This document shows positions 51,900-60,533 of a DNA stretch of 64,000 nt, one piece after another (position 1 is the stretch's first letter; each line of letters opens with the position of its first letter). Under the pieces are notes generated by a model. That model saw only the letters and a list, made by a program, of their open reading frames with translations, ran no database searches and was not told the origin of the DNA. The translations under genes and the position numbers were made by a program. Source of the DNA: Streptomyces venezuelae (GTDB taxonomy: Bacteria; Actinomycetota; Actinomycetes; Streptomycetales; Streptomycetaceae). The stretch lies in the NCBI RefSeq assembly GCF_008642335.1, contig NZ_CP029191.1, forward strand, positions 4,588,001-4,652,000, read 5' to 3'.

Positions 51900-52673
51900 A
51901 TGACGTCTTCCGACATCGAGGTCGAGGCAAAACAGAAAGCAGCGGACGCGCTCCAGTTCATCGACAGCCTGGAACTGGACCAGCCCGAATTGCGCTACGT
52001 GCCACCCGGCTTGGCGCTGCAGGAAGAGGAGTCCGCCGCGGTCGTCGCGGGCAGCATCGTCGCCTTCACCGACGGCCTGAACGGGCAGCAGAAGTCCGAC
52101 GTGCTCAACGCGACGCTGCTGGCCCAGCTCGCCGCCAACAAGAAGTTCGACCGCGACGAGAACACGAAGAAGTGGTACGAGTACTACCGCTCCGTCCTCG
52201 AGCAGGTCGGCTGGGTCGTCCCCTCCTTCAACTTCGCGAAGCTCACGGTCGCGGGGTCCCGGTTCACCGTCGACCGCGCGGTCATCGCGCTCCTCCAGGC
52301 CATCGCGTCCCCCGGCGAGATCTCCGTCGCCAAGGCGGCGATCGAATCGCTCAAGTCCTTGCAGGACAAGGACCGTCGCGTCGTCCTCTTCGAGAGCAAC
52401 GCGCACAGCGACAAGCTGGGCAACTTCCAGATCGCGGCGTGCGGCGTCTCCTCGGGGGACACCGTGGTCATGAAGATCGGCATGTTCTACTTCAGCACGA
52501 CGGAACGCGTCACGCGCGTGCTGTTCTTCAGCTTCCCGCGCGCCAGCACGACGATGCAGCAGGCCCGTCAGACGATGACACTCAACGAGGACGTGTACGC
52601 GCAGGTCCGCGAGGCCGTCATCAAGAAACTCGGCGACAAGGCGAGTCAGTTCATCGACGACCTGGAGATCTAG
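51900..52673 (+). CDS. Uncharacterised protein, first of a paralogue pair
   Basis: A 257-residue soluble protein that I do not recognise. No signal peptide or membrane helix. Blocks: LQFIDSLELDQPELRYVPPG, ESAAVVAGSIVAFTDGLNGQ, WYEYYRSVLEQVGWVVPSFN, RRVVLFESNAHSDKLGNFQI and TMTLNEDVYAQVREAVIKKL. The next gene shares several of them (ESAAVV, GWVV, LFE..H...GNFQ, LNEDV), so the two derive from one ancestor. GAGGGGG lies upstream of the ATG. The pair is 4 bp apart and probably encodes subunits of one assembly. Confidence 0.7.
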   Translation: MTSSDIEVEAKQKAADALQFIDSLELDQPELRYVPPGLALQEEESAAVVAGSIVAFTDGLNGQQKSDVLNATLLAQLAANKKFDRDENTKKWYEYYRSVLEQVGWVVPSFNFAKLTVAGSRFTVDRAVIALLQAIASPGEISVAKAAIESLKSLQDKDRRVVLFESNAHSDKLGNFQIAACGVSSGDTVVMKIGMFYFSTTERVTRVLFFSFPRASTTMQQARQTMTLNEDVYAQVREAVIKKLGDKASQFIDDLEI

Positions 52674-52677
52674 GGCC

Positions 52678-53370
52678 GTGGCCGAGGACCGGGACGGTGA
52701 GTCCGCGGCGGTCGTCGACTGCGGCAGTCTCGTCGTCCTGGCGGCCGGGCTTTCCGGGCGGCACCGACAGGACGTCCTGTATTCCTTTCTGCTCGCCCAG
52801 CTGGTGGCCGACAGGAAGTACAAACGGCATGCCGATCCTATGCGTTGGTATATGTCCTACGGGGAAACCCTGGAAAGGATCGGCTGGGTCGTCGAGGAAC
52901 ACGAGGGATTTTCGCGCCACCGCTCTGACGAAGTCCCGTACCGTGTCGACTCTTTGATACGGGAAACGCTGGCACGGGTCGCGGACGAACGAATTTCGAA
53001 TGCGGCGGTGGCCGCGGTCCGTACGCTTGCCGCCGCCGACCCGGTGGACCGCGCCGCGGAACTCTTCGAGCAGCAGACGCACTTCGGGCGCGCCGGTAAT
53101 TTCCAGGTCGGGGTTGCGGAGGAAGTGGGCGGAGGGGGTGGAGGTGGGGGTGTTGTCGTCGTTCGGGTGGGGCGGGTGTGGTTCCGGGCCGTCGACGACG
53201 CCACTGAGCTCGTACGGCTGTTGCACGCGGAGTTCCGCGCCGCGGACGAGGTCGTCCGCGGGGCGCAGGTGCTGCACCTGAACGAGGACGTGCACGGGCC
53301 GCTCCGTGACGAGATCGCCGAGAAGCTCGGGGCGAGGGTGGAGGTGCTGATCGCACCGGTGGGCGGCTAG
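52678..53370 (+). CDS. Uncharacterised protein, second of a paralogue pair
   Basis: A 230-residue protein starting GTG 52678, 4 bp after its paralogue. It lacks the first 35 residues of the other but keeps DGESAAVVDCGSLVVLAAGL, YGETLERIGWVVEEHEG, LFEQQTHFGRAGNFQVGV and LHLNEDVHGPLRDEIAEKLG. A run of eight glycines (about 152-159, GGGGGGGG) interrupts it where the paralogue has SSGD. The middle of the gene has a lower GC content than most of the window (e.g. TACGGGGAAACCCTGGAAAG). Function unknown. Confidence 0.68.
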   Translation: MAEDRDGESAAVVDCGSLVVLAAGLSGRHRQDVLYSFLLAQLVADRKYKRHADPMRWYMSYGETLERIGWVVEEHEGFSRHRSDEVPYRVDSLIRETLARVADERISNAAVAAVRTLAAADPVDRAAELFEQQTHFGRAGNFQVGVAEEVGGGGGGGGVVVVRVGRVWFRAVDDATELVRLLHAEFRAADEVVRGAQVLHLNEDVHGPLRDEIAEKLGARVEVLIAPVGG

Positions 53371-53415
53371 CTTCCGTTAATCGTGCGCCGGTTCCCGGTG
53401 ACCGTACGCTGACGT

Positions 53416-54186
53416 GTGAACGGACAGCGTGGGAAGGCGGGGGCCGGGGTGGGCGAGAAGCGACGGCAGAAACAGCCGAGGGAGCCGGAGCGGCCGAAGC
53501 AGGCGAAGCAGGCGAAGCAGACGAGGATGCCTCGGGCCGTGCGTGAGCAGCAGATGCTGGACGCGGCGGTGCGGACGTTCGGGCAGCGGGGGTACCGGGC
53601 CGCGTCCATGGACGAGATCGCGGAGCTCGCCGGCGTCTCCAAGCCGCTCGTCTACCTGTACCTGAACTCGAAGGAAGAACTCTTCAGCGCGTGCATCCGC
53701 CGGGAGGCGGCGGCGTTGGTGGCGGCGGTGCGGGGTGCGGCGGGGCCGGGTGCGGCGGGGCGGGGTGTTGCGGGTGGGGCCGCGGTGCCCGCTGACCGTC
53801 AGTTGTGGGACGGGCTCACGGCCTTCTTCACGCACACCGCGGAGCGGCCCGACGGGTGGGCCGTGCTGCACAGCCAGGCGCGGACGCAGGGGGAACCGTT
53901 CGCGGCGGAGGTCGCCGCGATGCGCGAGGAGATCGTCTCGTTCGTCACCTACCTGATCGCGGAGGCGGCCCGGTCCGCCCACGGTGACCCGTCCCTGCCC
54001 GAGCGGGAGGTCGCCGGTCTCGCGCAGGCGTTGGTCGGCGCGGCGGAGTCCCTGGCGGGGTGGGCCAACGTGGAGGGTTCCGTCTCCGCGAAGGAGGCGG
54101 CGGCGACGCTCATGAACTTTGCGTGGGCGGGGCTCGGTGGCCTCATGGAGGGCCGTCGCTGGGTGCCGGTCCCGTCGTCCCCGTGA
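53416..54186 (+). CDS. TetR/AcrR family transcriptional regulator
   Basis: A 256-residue regulator. A basic N-terminal extension of about 37 residues with QAKQAKQ repeats precedes the HTH (about 40-85; QQMLDAAVRTFGQRGYRAAS and AGVSKPLVYLYLNSKEELFS). The C-terminal ligand-binding domain contains an Ala/Gly-rich insertion. It adjoins fatty-acid-type genes, and a TTACT-TCGG-AGTAA operator candidate lies between fabG and thiolase, so it may control them. The last 44 bases overlap the dehydratase gene on the other strand. Confidence 0.86.
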   Translation: MNGQRGKAGAGVGEKRRQKQPREPERPKQAKQAKQTRMPRAVREQQMLDAAVRTFGQRGYRAASMDEIAELAGVSKPLVYLYLNSKEELFSACIRREAAALVAAVRGAAGPGAAGRGVAGGAAVPADRQLWDGLTAFFTHTAERPDGWAVLHSQARTQGEPFAAEVAAMREEIVSFVTYLIAEAARSAHGDPSLPEREVAGLAQALVGAAESLAGWANVEGSVSAKEAAATLMNFAWAGLGGLMEGRRWVPVPSSP

Positions 54187-54988
54187 GGTGCGGTCTGCCC
54201 TGGGGGCCGCGGAGTTCGAAGGTGTGGGGCGTGGGGGTGGAGTAGGTGACGGTGGAGGGGAGTGGGACCGGGGCCTTGAAGTCGATGCGGGTGTGGGTGG
54301 GGGCGGACGCCCTCTGCGTGCCTTGCTCCGCCAGGCAGCGGGCGGCGGTCCACATGCCGTGGGCGATCGCTCGGGGGAAGCCGAAGGGGCGGGCGGTGAG
54401 GGCGTGCAGGTGGATGGGGTTGCGGTCGCCGCTGACGGAGGCGTAGCGGCGGCCGAGGTCGGCGGGGAGTTCCCACGTTTCGCCGTTGGGTGTGGGTGTG
54501 GGTGTGGGGGTGGGTGCGGGGGCCGAGGCTGAGGTGGTGGGCGGTGCCGTTTTGTGGCGGGCGAGGTAGGTGCTGCGGGACTGCCAGAGGAGCTCGCCGT
54601 GGGCAGTGGAGGCCTCGGTGAGGAGGGTGGCTTCCGTGCCGCGGCGGTGGGGGGTGAGCGCGGTGGTGAGGACGGTGAGGTGCAGCGTTTCGGTAGGTGT
54701 GATGGGGCGGTGTTGCTCGATCTCGATGCGGGTGTGTACGAGGCCGAGGAGGGGGAGCGGGAAGTCTCGCGCGGTCATGAGCCGCATGCTGAGGGGGAAC
54801 GCGAGGACGTGGGGGTAGGTGGGCGGGAGGAAGTGTGGTTCCGGCTCGAAGCCGCAGATGCGCTGGTAGGCGGCGAGGTGGGCGGGGTCGGGGGTGCGGG
54901 TGGTGGTGAGGCGGGTCGTGGGGGGTGGGGTGAGGGTGATTGGGCGGGGGCGCCTGAGGGCGGCTCGGAGGAGGGCTAGGGCGGTCAT
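54143..54988 (-). CDS. MaoC-type (3R)-hydroxyacyl dehydratase, HtdX-like
   Basis: A 281-residue double-hotdog protein. The C-terminal half has the R-hydratase motif YASVSGDRNPIHLHALTARP with the catalytic Asp and His, followed by GFPRAIAHGMWTAA; the N-terminal hotdog is degenerate. It should dehydrate 3-hydroxyacyl-ACP or -CoA. With fabG and thiolase it matches the mycobacterial htdX-fabG4-fadA2 set. AAGGA lies upstream of ATG 54988. The coding sequence is unusually rich in Pro/Thr codons (TPTPTPTPTPNG). Confidence 0.82.
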   Translation of the reverse strand: MTALALLRAALRRPRPITLTPPPTTRLTTTRTPDPAHLAAYQRICGFEPEPHFLPPTYPHVLAFPLSMRLMTARDFPLPLLGLVHTRIEIEQHRPITPTETLHLTVLTTALTPHRRGTEATLLTEASTAHGELLWQSRSTYLARHKTAPPTTSASAPAPTPTPTPTPNGETWELPADLGRRYASVSGDRNPIHLHALTARPFGFPRAIAHGMWTAARCLAEQGTQRASAPTHTRIDFKAPVPLPSTVTYSTPTPHTFELRGPQGRPHLTGTTGPAPSDGPP

Positions 54989-55390
54989 TACGTCCTTCCG
55001 GTGGTGGGGGCTGGTGCGCCTGTGCTCTGTCTGTGGGGGCGGGGCCGCGGGGGTATGTGCGTACTCGCCATCCCTGCGCCGCGTCGGACTCTTCCGGCGG
55101 TCATGGTTCGCTCGGTGCTCCGTGCGCACATACCCCCACGTCCCCTCTCGTCTCGTACGCGGCTGCGGTCCGGTGGGGGCGGGGGGCAACCACCGGGCCC
55201 ACCGGATGCTGAGGTTCCGCACCCACCTGCCGGTGAACTACGGCAGACACCCGACCCACCCGCCCCGCTCCGATGGGCACTGACATTTCCCGCCCGCCTA
55301 GCCCGGTGGGCCACGGCAGGCACCCAACCCACCCGCCCTGCCCCGGCAGGTACTGATGCTTCCCACCCACCCTGGCCCGATGGACGCCGA

Positions 55391-55742
55391 GGCTCCCCGC
55401 CCACCCAGCCCGGCGGGCTACCGCAGGCACTCAACCCACCCCCTCTGCCCCGGTAGGTACTGAGGCCTCCCACCCACCCTGGCCCGATGGACGCTGACGC
55501 TTCCCACCCACTCTGGCCCGATGGGCGCTGAGCCCTCCGCCCGCCCTGGCCCGATGGACGCCGGGGCTCCCCGCCCACCCCAGCCCGGCGGGCTACCGCA
55601 GGCACTCAACCCACCCCCTCTGCCCCGGTAGGTACTGAGGCCTCCCACCCACCCTGGCCCGATGGACGCTGACGCTTCCCACCCACTCTGGCCCGATGGG
55701 CGCTGAGCCCTCCGCCCGCCCTGGCCCGATGGACGCCGGGGC
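55391..55742. repeat. 175-bp tandem duplication
   Basis: The segment starting GGCTCCCCGCCCACCC at 55391 recurs from 55565 almost base for base (offset 174, then 175 after one inserted C), down to GACGCCGGGGCT near 55742. Such near-identity within a degenerate array points to a recent duplication. Confidence 0.9.
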
Positions 55743-55994
55743 TTCCCACCCGCCCAGCCGGGGGGGGGTTACGGCAGGCACCCCGCCCCCCCCACGCCAG
55801 TGGGTACTGCACCCCCAGCGCCCGCCCTGGCCCGATGGACGCCGGGGTTTCCCACCCACCCTGCCGGGGGCTACGGCAGGCACCCCGCCCCCCCCCCCAC
55901 GCCAGTGGGTACTGCGCCCCGCCCACCCCACGCCAGTGGGTACTGCGCCCCCACCCACCCCCACCCCCTGCCCCACCCGAGTGAGCACAGCTCC

Positions 55995-56057
55995 CCCACC
56001 CACCCACCCGCCCCTACTCCCGCCGGACGTCGCGGGGCAAACGGGTGGGTGGGTGGG
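55995..56057. repeat. Inverted repeat with a G-quadruplex motif
   Basis: CCCACCCACCCACCCG (55995-56010) and CGGGTGGGTGGGTGGG (56042-56057) are exact reverse complements 31 bp apart. The right arm is a perfect plus-strand G-quadruplex motif with single-T loops. It lies 84 bp downstream of the fabG stop and may terminate or stall that transcript. Confidence 0.75.
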
Positions 56058-56140
56058 AGTGATCCGCCGCGGAGCGGCGGGGTTGGGGCTCCTGCCCGGG
56101 CTGGGCGGTGCGGGGGGAATTCGTGAGGGAGACGGTGCCG

Positions 56141-57463
56141 TTAGGCGCCGAGGAGGCTTTGGGCGCAGACTCGGATCGTTTGGGCGTTGAGGCCTCCCTG
56201 GGCCAGCCAGGACGCCGTCTCGGCGACGTCGACGGGGAGGCCCCCCTGGGAGAGGGAGTTCATGCGGCGGCCCGCTTCGCGGATGAGGAGAGGAACCGCC
56301 GCAGTCATCCTCGTCTCGATGAACCCCGGCGCCACCGCGTTCACCGCCACCCCGTGCTCCGCGAGCGCCCGCGGCCCGAGGGCCCGGACGAGACCGATGA
56401 CGCCCGCCTTGCTCGCCGCGTAGTTCGTCTGGCCCGCGTTGCCCGCGATCCCGGCGATGGAGGCCGTGGCGACGACGCTGCCCCCGCGGCGGATCGTGCC
56501 GGTCTTGAGGAGCGTGTCGGTGACGGTGAGGACGGAGGCGAGGTTGACGTCGAGGACCGACGTCCAGCGGTCGCGGTCCATGTTGGCCAGCTTGCGGTCC
56601 CGCGTGATGCCCGCGTTGTGGACGAGGACGTCGAGGCCGTCGGGCAGCGCCGCCGCGATCCGTTCGCCCGCGTCGGGCGCCGTGATGTCGAGGGGGAGTG
56701 CCGTGCCGCCGTCGAGGCGGTCGGCCAGGCGGGCCAGGTCCGGCCCGGCGGACGGTACGTCGAGGAGCGTGACCCGCGCGCCGTCCCGGGTGAGGACCTC
56801 CGCGACCGCCGCGCCGATGCCACGGGCCGCGCCCGTGACGAGGGCGGTGCGGCCCGCGAGGGGCCGGTCCCGGTCGGCCGGGGCGGCCACGGTCTCGGCG
56901 GGGCCGGTCTCGATGACCTGGCCGGTGACGTACGCCGACTTGGGGGAGAGCAGGAAGCGGAGCGTCGATTCGGCGGTGGCTATCGGGCCGCTGACGCGGA
57001 CGAGGTTGGCGGTGCGGCCGCGGCCCAGTTCCTTGGCGAGGGAACGCAGAAAGCCTTCCAACGCCTGTTGCGCCGCAGCCTGGTGGTGGTCTGCCGGGTC
57101 GGGCGGTGCACCGAGAATCACGATGCGGCCGTTGTCGGCCACGTCGCGGACCACCGGGTGCAGCGCCTCGTACACCTCGGTGAGGGCCCGGATGTTGGTG
57201 ACGGCTGTGGCGTCTACGACAACTGCCTTGGGGCGGCGCGATGTTGTGCGGAGCGTGAGTGGCGTGGATGCCAGGAGGGTTTCCAGGTCCGTGGTGTAGG
57301 GCGAGGGCGAGGGTGTGGGGAGGGGCGGGAGCAGCAAGTCGCCTGTCAGGGACGGGTTTTCGGGTGACCAGCGGTGCAGCTGGGCGGGGCGGGGCAGGCC
57401 TAGGCGGCGGGTGAGGAAGCGGCCGGGGCCGGTGGCGGTGAAGGTCAGGTAGCGGTCGGCCAT
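56141..57463 (-). CDS. High-molecular-weight 3-oxoacyl-ACP reductase (FabG4-like)
   Basis: A 440-residue SDR, about 200 residues longer than FabG. The N-terminal flavodoxin/Rossmann-like domain (about 1-195) has no catalytic motif. The C-terminal SDR domain has TGAARGIGAAVAEVLTRDGA (cofactor), VHNAGITRD and the catalytic Ser/Tyr/Lys in ASIAGIAGNAGQTNYAASKA, and reduces 3-oxoacyl substrates with NAD(P)H. This is the mycobacterial FabG4 type. ATG 57463 lies 72 bp from the divergent thiolase start, across a TetR-type palindrome. The repeat array follows the stop. Confidence 0.9.
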   Translation of the reverse strand: MADRYLTFTATGPGRFLTRRLGLPRPAQLHRWSPENPSLTGDLLLPPLPTPSPSPYTTDLETLLASTPLTLRTTSRRPKAVVVDATAVTNIRALTEVYEALHPVVRDVADNGRIVILGAPPDPADHHQAAAQQALEGFLRSLAKELGRGRTANLVRVSGPIATAESTLRFLLSPKSAYVTGQVIETGPAETVAAPADRDRPLAGRTALVTGAARGIGAAVAEVLTRDGARVTLLDVPSAGPDLARLADRLDGGTALPLDITAPDAGERIAAALPDGLDVLVHNAGITRDRKLANMDRDRWTSVLDVNLASVLTVTDTLLKTGTIRRGGSVVATASIAGIAGNAGQTNYAASKAGVIGLVRALGPRALAEHGVAVNAVAPGFIETRMTAAVPLLIREAGRRMNSLSQGGLPVDVAETASWLAQGGLNAQTIRVCAQSLLGA

Positions 57464-57490
57464 TGTCCAACTCCCAGCTCGGTCGTAAAT

Positions 57491-57504
57491 TTACTTCGGA
57501 GTAA
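57491..57504. promoter_or_regulatory. TetR-type operator between fabG and thiolase
   Basis: TTACTTCGGAGTAA is a perfect inverted repeat (TTACT-TCGG-AGTAA) in the 72-bp gap between two divergent genes, with a further half-site GGTTACTC just downstream. The AT-rich short palindrome is typical of TetR regulators, and a TetR gene lies 3.3 kb away. Confidence 0.6.
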
Positions 57505-57535
57505 GGTTACTCAAGGGTCAGGAGTTGGTCGAGAC

Positions 57536-58834
57536 ATGAGTCTTCCCTCTGTGCGCCGCGTCGCCGTCCTCGGCGGCACCCGGATTCCGTTCGCCCGGTC
57601 CGACGGGCCGTACGCCACCTCGTCCAATCAGGACATGCTGACCGCCGTCGTCGACGGGCTCGTCGAGCGGTACGGGCTGCGGGGGCAGGGCGTGGTCGGG
57701 GAGTTCGTCGCCGGCGCCGTGCTCAAGCACAGCCGGGACTTCAACCTCGCCAGGGAGGTCGTCCTCGGGTCCGCCATTGATTCCCGTACACCCGCCTTCG
57801 ATCTGCAACAGGCGTGCGGGACAGGGCTGCAGGCCGTCGTCGCCGTCGCCAACAAGGTCATGCTCGGGCAGGTCGAGTCCGGCATCGCCGGCGGGTCCGA
57901 CACGGCGAGCGACGCGCCGCTCGGCGTCAACGACGAGCTGCGGCGGGTGCTGCTCGCGGCCCGGCGCGCCAAGACCGTGGGCGGGCGGCTCCGGGCCCTC
58001 GGCGGCGTACGGCCGCGGCACCTCGTGCCCGACATCCCGCGCAACGCCGAGCCGCGGACCGGGCTCTCCATGGGCGAGCACGCCGCCGTGACCGCGCGGA
58101 AGTGGGGGATCACGCGGGAGGCGCAGGACGAGCTCGCCGCCCTCAGTCATCAGCGGCTCGCGGCGGCGTACGACCGGGGGTTCCTGGACGATCTCGTCGT
58201 GCCGTATGCCGGGCTCACGCGGGATCAGAATCTGCGGCCGGGGTCGTCCGTGGAGCAACTGGGGCGGCTCAAGCCCGTGTTCGGGGTGGCGGACGGTGGG
58301 GCGACCATGACCGCCGGGAACTCCACTCCGCTCACGGACGGCGCGGCCGTCGTGCTTCTGGGGAGCGATGAGTGGGCCGCGCGGCACGGTCTCGAACCGT
58401 TGGCCCACCTCGTCGCCTGTGAGACCGCCGCGGTGGACTTCGTGCACGGAGATGTCGCCCAGGGCGGAGGCGGGGGTGAGGGCGGGGACGGGCTGCTCAT
58501 GGCGCCCGCTTACGCCGTGCCCCGCATGCTGGAGCGCGCCGGGCTCGGCCTTCAGGACTTCGACTTCGTGGAGGTGCACGAGGCCTTCGCCTCGCAGGTC
58601 CTCGCCACGCTCGCCGCCTGGGAGAAGCAGGGGCTCGGCACGGTGGACCGGGACCGGCTGAACGTCGCCGGGTCCTCGCTCGCGACCGGGCACCCCTTCG
58701 CGGCCACCGGCGCGCGGATCGTCGCCACGCTGGCCAAGCTCCTCGCCGAGCGGGGACGGCCGGGGCGCGGGCTCATCTCCATCTGCGCGGCGGGCGGGCA
58801 AGGGGTGACCGCGATCCTGGAGCGGCAGCAGTGA
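57536..58834 (+). CDS. Acetyl-CoA C-acyltransferase (thiolase, FadA2-like)
   Basis: A 432-residue thiolase: nucleophile Cys in LQQACGTGLQAVVA, His in SSLATGHPFAATGARIVATL, and the second Cys in SICAAGGQGVTAI. The FTEx-like part is VEVHEAFASQVLATL. With FabG and the dehydratase it could run beta-oxidation or reverse beta-oxidation-like chain extension. It follows the divergent operator. Confidence 0.92.
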   Translation: MSLPSVRRVAVLGGTRIPFARSDGPYATSSNQDMLTAVVDGLVERYGLRGQGVVGEFVAGAVLKHSRDFNLAREVVLGSAIDSRTPAFDLQQACGTGLQAVVAVANKVMLGQVESGIAGGSDTASDAPLGVNDELRRVLLAARRAKTVGGRLRALGGVRPRHLVPDIPRNAEPRTGLSMGEHAAVTARKWGITREAQDELAALSHQRLAAAYDRGFLDDLVVPYAGLTRDQNLRPGSSVEQLGRLKPVFGVADGGATMTAGNSTPLTDGAAVVLLGSDEWAARHGLEPLAHLVACETAAVDFVHGDVAQGGGGGEGGDGLLMAPAYAVPRMLERAGLGLQDFDFVEVHEAFASQVLATLAAWEKQGLGTVDRDRLNVAGSSLATGHPFAATGARIVATLAKLLAERGRPGRGLISICAAGGQGVTAILERQQ

Positions 58835-58941
58835 CCCGACGTGGGGAGTGTTACGGAGGGTGAGCGCGGGTCTGCGCCGAACGGGCGAGGTGCGTGGGGC
58901 GCGCTTAGGGTGAGCCGAGGGGCACACCCTGGGAGGTTGCC

Positions 58942-60510
58942 GTGCGCGGAGCTTGTGCAGTCGCCGGCGTCACCGTGCTGGTCGTCGTGGGAGCGGGCAT
59001 GGCCGCGGGCGACGACAGCGGGCGGCCCGATCTGGCGCGCTACTACACGCAGAAGATCGAATGGGGCCCCTGCAAGGGCGACACCGAGGCCATGGTGGAA
59101 GGCACGGGCGGCGCCAAGGACGTCCGGTGCGGGCACGTGAGCGTGCCGCTCGACTACGCGGACCCCGGCGCGGGCGACGTCGACGTCGCGATGATCCGGA
59201 TGCGGTCCAGCGCGAGCGGCAAGCCGCGCGGCTCCCTGCTGCTGAACTTCGGCGGGCCCGGCGGACCCGGCGTCTCCGCGCTCGCCGGGGCCCAGAAGGA
59301 CTTCGGCTTCCTCAGCAAGGACTACGACGTCGTCTCCTTCGACCCGCGCGGCGTCGGCCTGAGCGAGCCCGTCAGCTGCGGCGACGCCGACCGGAGCACG
59401 GATCCCTCGTCCGGCGGAACGGGCGGCACCGGGGACGCGGCCGCCGTGCTCGCGGAGATGCGCAAGGTCGCCGCGGAGTGCGCGAAGAAGTCGGGGCCCG
59501 TCCTGCCGCACATGGGAACCGTCAACGTCTCCCGTGACCTGGACGTCATGCGTCAGGCCCTCGGCGACAAAAAACTCAACTACCTGGGGTTCTCGTACGG
59601 CACGCGGCTCGGAGCCGTGTACGCCGCGCAGTTCCCGAAGAACGTCGGGCGGATGGTGCTCGACGGCGTCGACACGCTCACCGAACCCGTCGCCGAGCAG
59701 TCCCTCGTGACCGCCGAGGGCCGCCAGACCGCGCTCGACAACTTCCTCACCTGGTGCACCGGGAACGCGGGCTGCGTCTTCGGCACGGACTCGCGCAGCG
59801 CCCGCAAGGGCATCGTCCGGCTCATCAGGGACATGGACCAGATGCCGCTGCGCTCCATGGACGGTGCCCAGTTCACCGGGCAGGACGTCGTCGGCGTACT
59901 CGGACAGGCCCTGTACAGCAGGCAGGCGTGGCCCGCGCTGTCGCAGGCGCTGGGCGCGCTGCTCGCGGACGGCGATCCCCGGGCGCTGATCCGGATGAGC
60001 GGGGGGCTCGCGCACACGCCGGTCCCGGCGGGTGGCCTGTTGGCAGGGGAAGACGTGCCCGCCGACAACATGGCCGCCGCGCTCATGGGCGTGAACTGCG
60101 CCGACGACCCCGACCGGCCCGACGCCGCGGACATAGAGAAGGAAGTCGGCAGGCTGCAGAAGCAGTTCGACGACGCGTCGCCCGTCTTCGGCAAGTCGAT
60201 GCTGATGCCCGTCCTGCTGTGCTTCGGCCGGCCGGCCGGGACGCGGTACATCCGTGAGGACGTACGTGACGTGAAGACGCCGAAGCTGCTGCTCGTCGGC
60301 ACGCGCGGCGACCCGGCCACGCCCTACCGGTGGACGGAGGAGACCGCGCGCCGACTCGGCCCGCAGGCCGTCGTCCTCGACAACAAGGGGGACGGGCACA
60401 CCGGTTACCTGGGCTCCACGTGCGTGCAGGACAAGGTGAACGGGTTCCTGCTGTACGGGGAGACGCCCAAGAACGGGGAGTCCTGCGCGGCCGACGACGG
60501 CGGACGGTGA
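58942..60510 (+). CDS. Secreted alpha/beta hydrolase (TAP-like tripeptidyl aminopeptidase family)
   Basis: A 522-residue exported hydrolase. Signal peptide VRGACAVAGVTVLVVVGAGM AAG, then the TAP family fold: CGHVSVPLDYADP, oxyanion loop NFGGPGGPG, nucleophile Ser in NYLGFSYGTRLGAVYAAQFP, catalytic Asp in LLVGTRGDPATPYRW, and His near GDGHTGYLGSTC at the C-terminus. Conserved cysteines suggest disulfides outside the cell. Related Streptomyces enzymes (SlpD/SlpE) remove tripeptides or amino-terminal residues from proteins. Start GTG 58942. Confidence 0.9.
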   Translation: MRGACAVAGVTVLVVVGAGMAAGDDSGRPDLARYYTQKIEWGPCKGDTEAMVEGTGGAKDVRCGHVSVPLDYADPGAGDVDVAMIRMRSSASGKPRGSLLLNFGGPGGPGVSALAGAQKDFGFLSKDYDVVSFDPRGVGLSEPVSCGDADRSTDPSSGGTGGTGDAAAVLAEMRKVAAECAKKSGPVLPHMGTVNVSRDLDVMRQALGDKKLNYLGFSYGTRLGAVYAAQFPKNVGRMVLDGVDTLTEPVAEQSLVTAEGRQTALDNFLTWCTGNAGCVFGTDSRSARKGIVRLIRDMDQMPLRSMDGAQFTGQDVVGVLGQALYSRQAWPALSQALGALLADGDPRALIRMSGGLAHTPVPAGGLLAGEDVPADNMAAALMGVNCADDPDRPDAADIEKEVGRLQKQFDDASPVFGKSMLMPVLLCFGRPAGTRYIREDVRDVKTPKLLLVGTRGDPATPYRWTEETARRLGPQAVVLDNKGDGHTGYLGSTCVQDKVNGFLLYGETPKNGESCAADDGGR

Positions 60511-60533
60511 CGGCGGGTCACCGTGGTGGGTGG

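Larger units (their letters stand above)
54989..56140. repeat. C-rich tandem repeat array between dehydratase and fabG genes
   Basis: No convincing gene lies in these 1152 bp. From about 55280 to 55985 the plus strand is made of degenerate 33- and 34-bp units around TGGCCCGATGGACGC and related C-rich elements (CCCACCC). Minus-strand frames stay open across it only because of composition: neither 34 bp nor the 175-bp larger period is a multiple of three, so no repeat peptide keeps its frame. Near the left end GGGGGTATGTGCG (55049-55061) is repeated inverted as CGCACATACCCCC (55125-55137). The array separates two genes that are adjacent in mycobacteria. Confidence 0.8.

Noticed and set aside
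55280..55985. Possible CRISPR array
   Set aside because: Units are degenerate and directly abutting, with no unique spacers of even length and no cas genes nearby.
55593..57470. 625-codon minus-strand frame through fabG and the repeat array
   Set aside because: It is out of frame with FabG, and the array's 33/34- and 175-bp periods prevent a constant repeat peptide.
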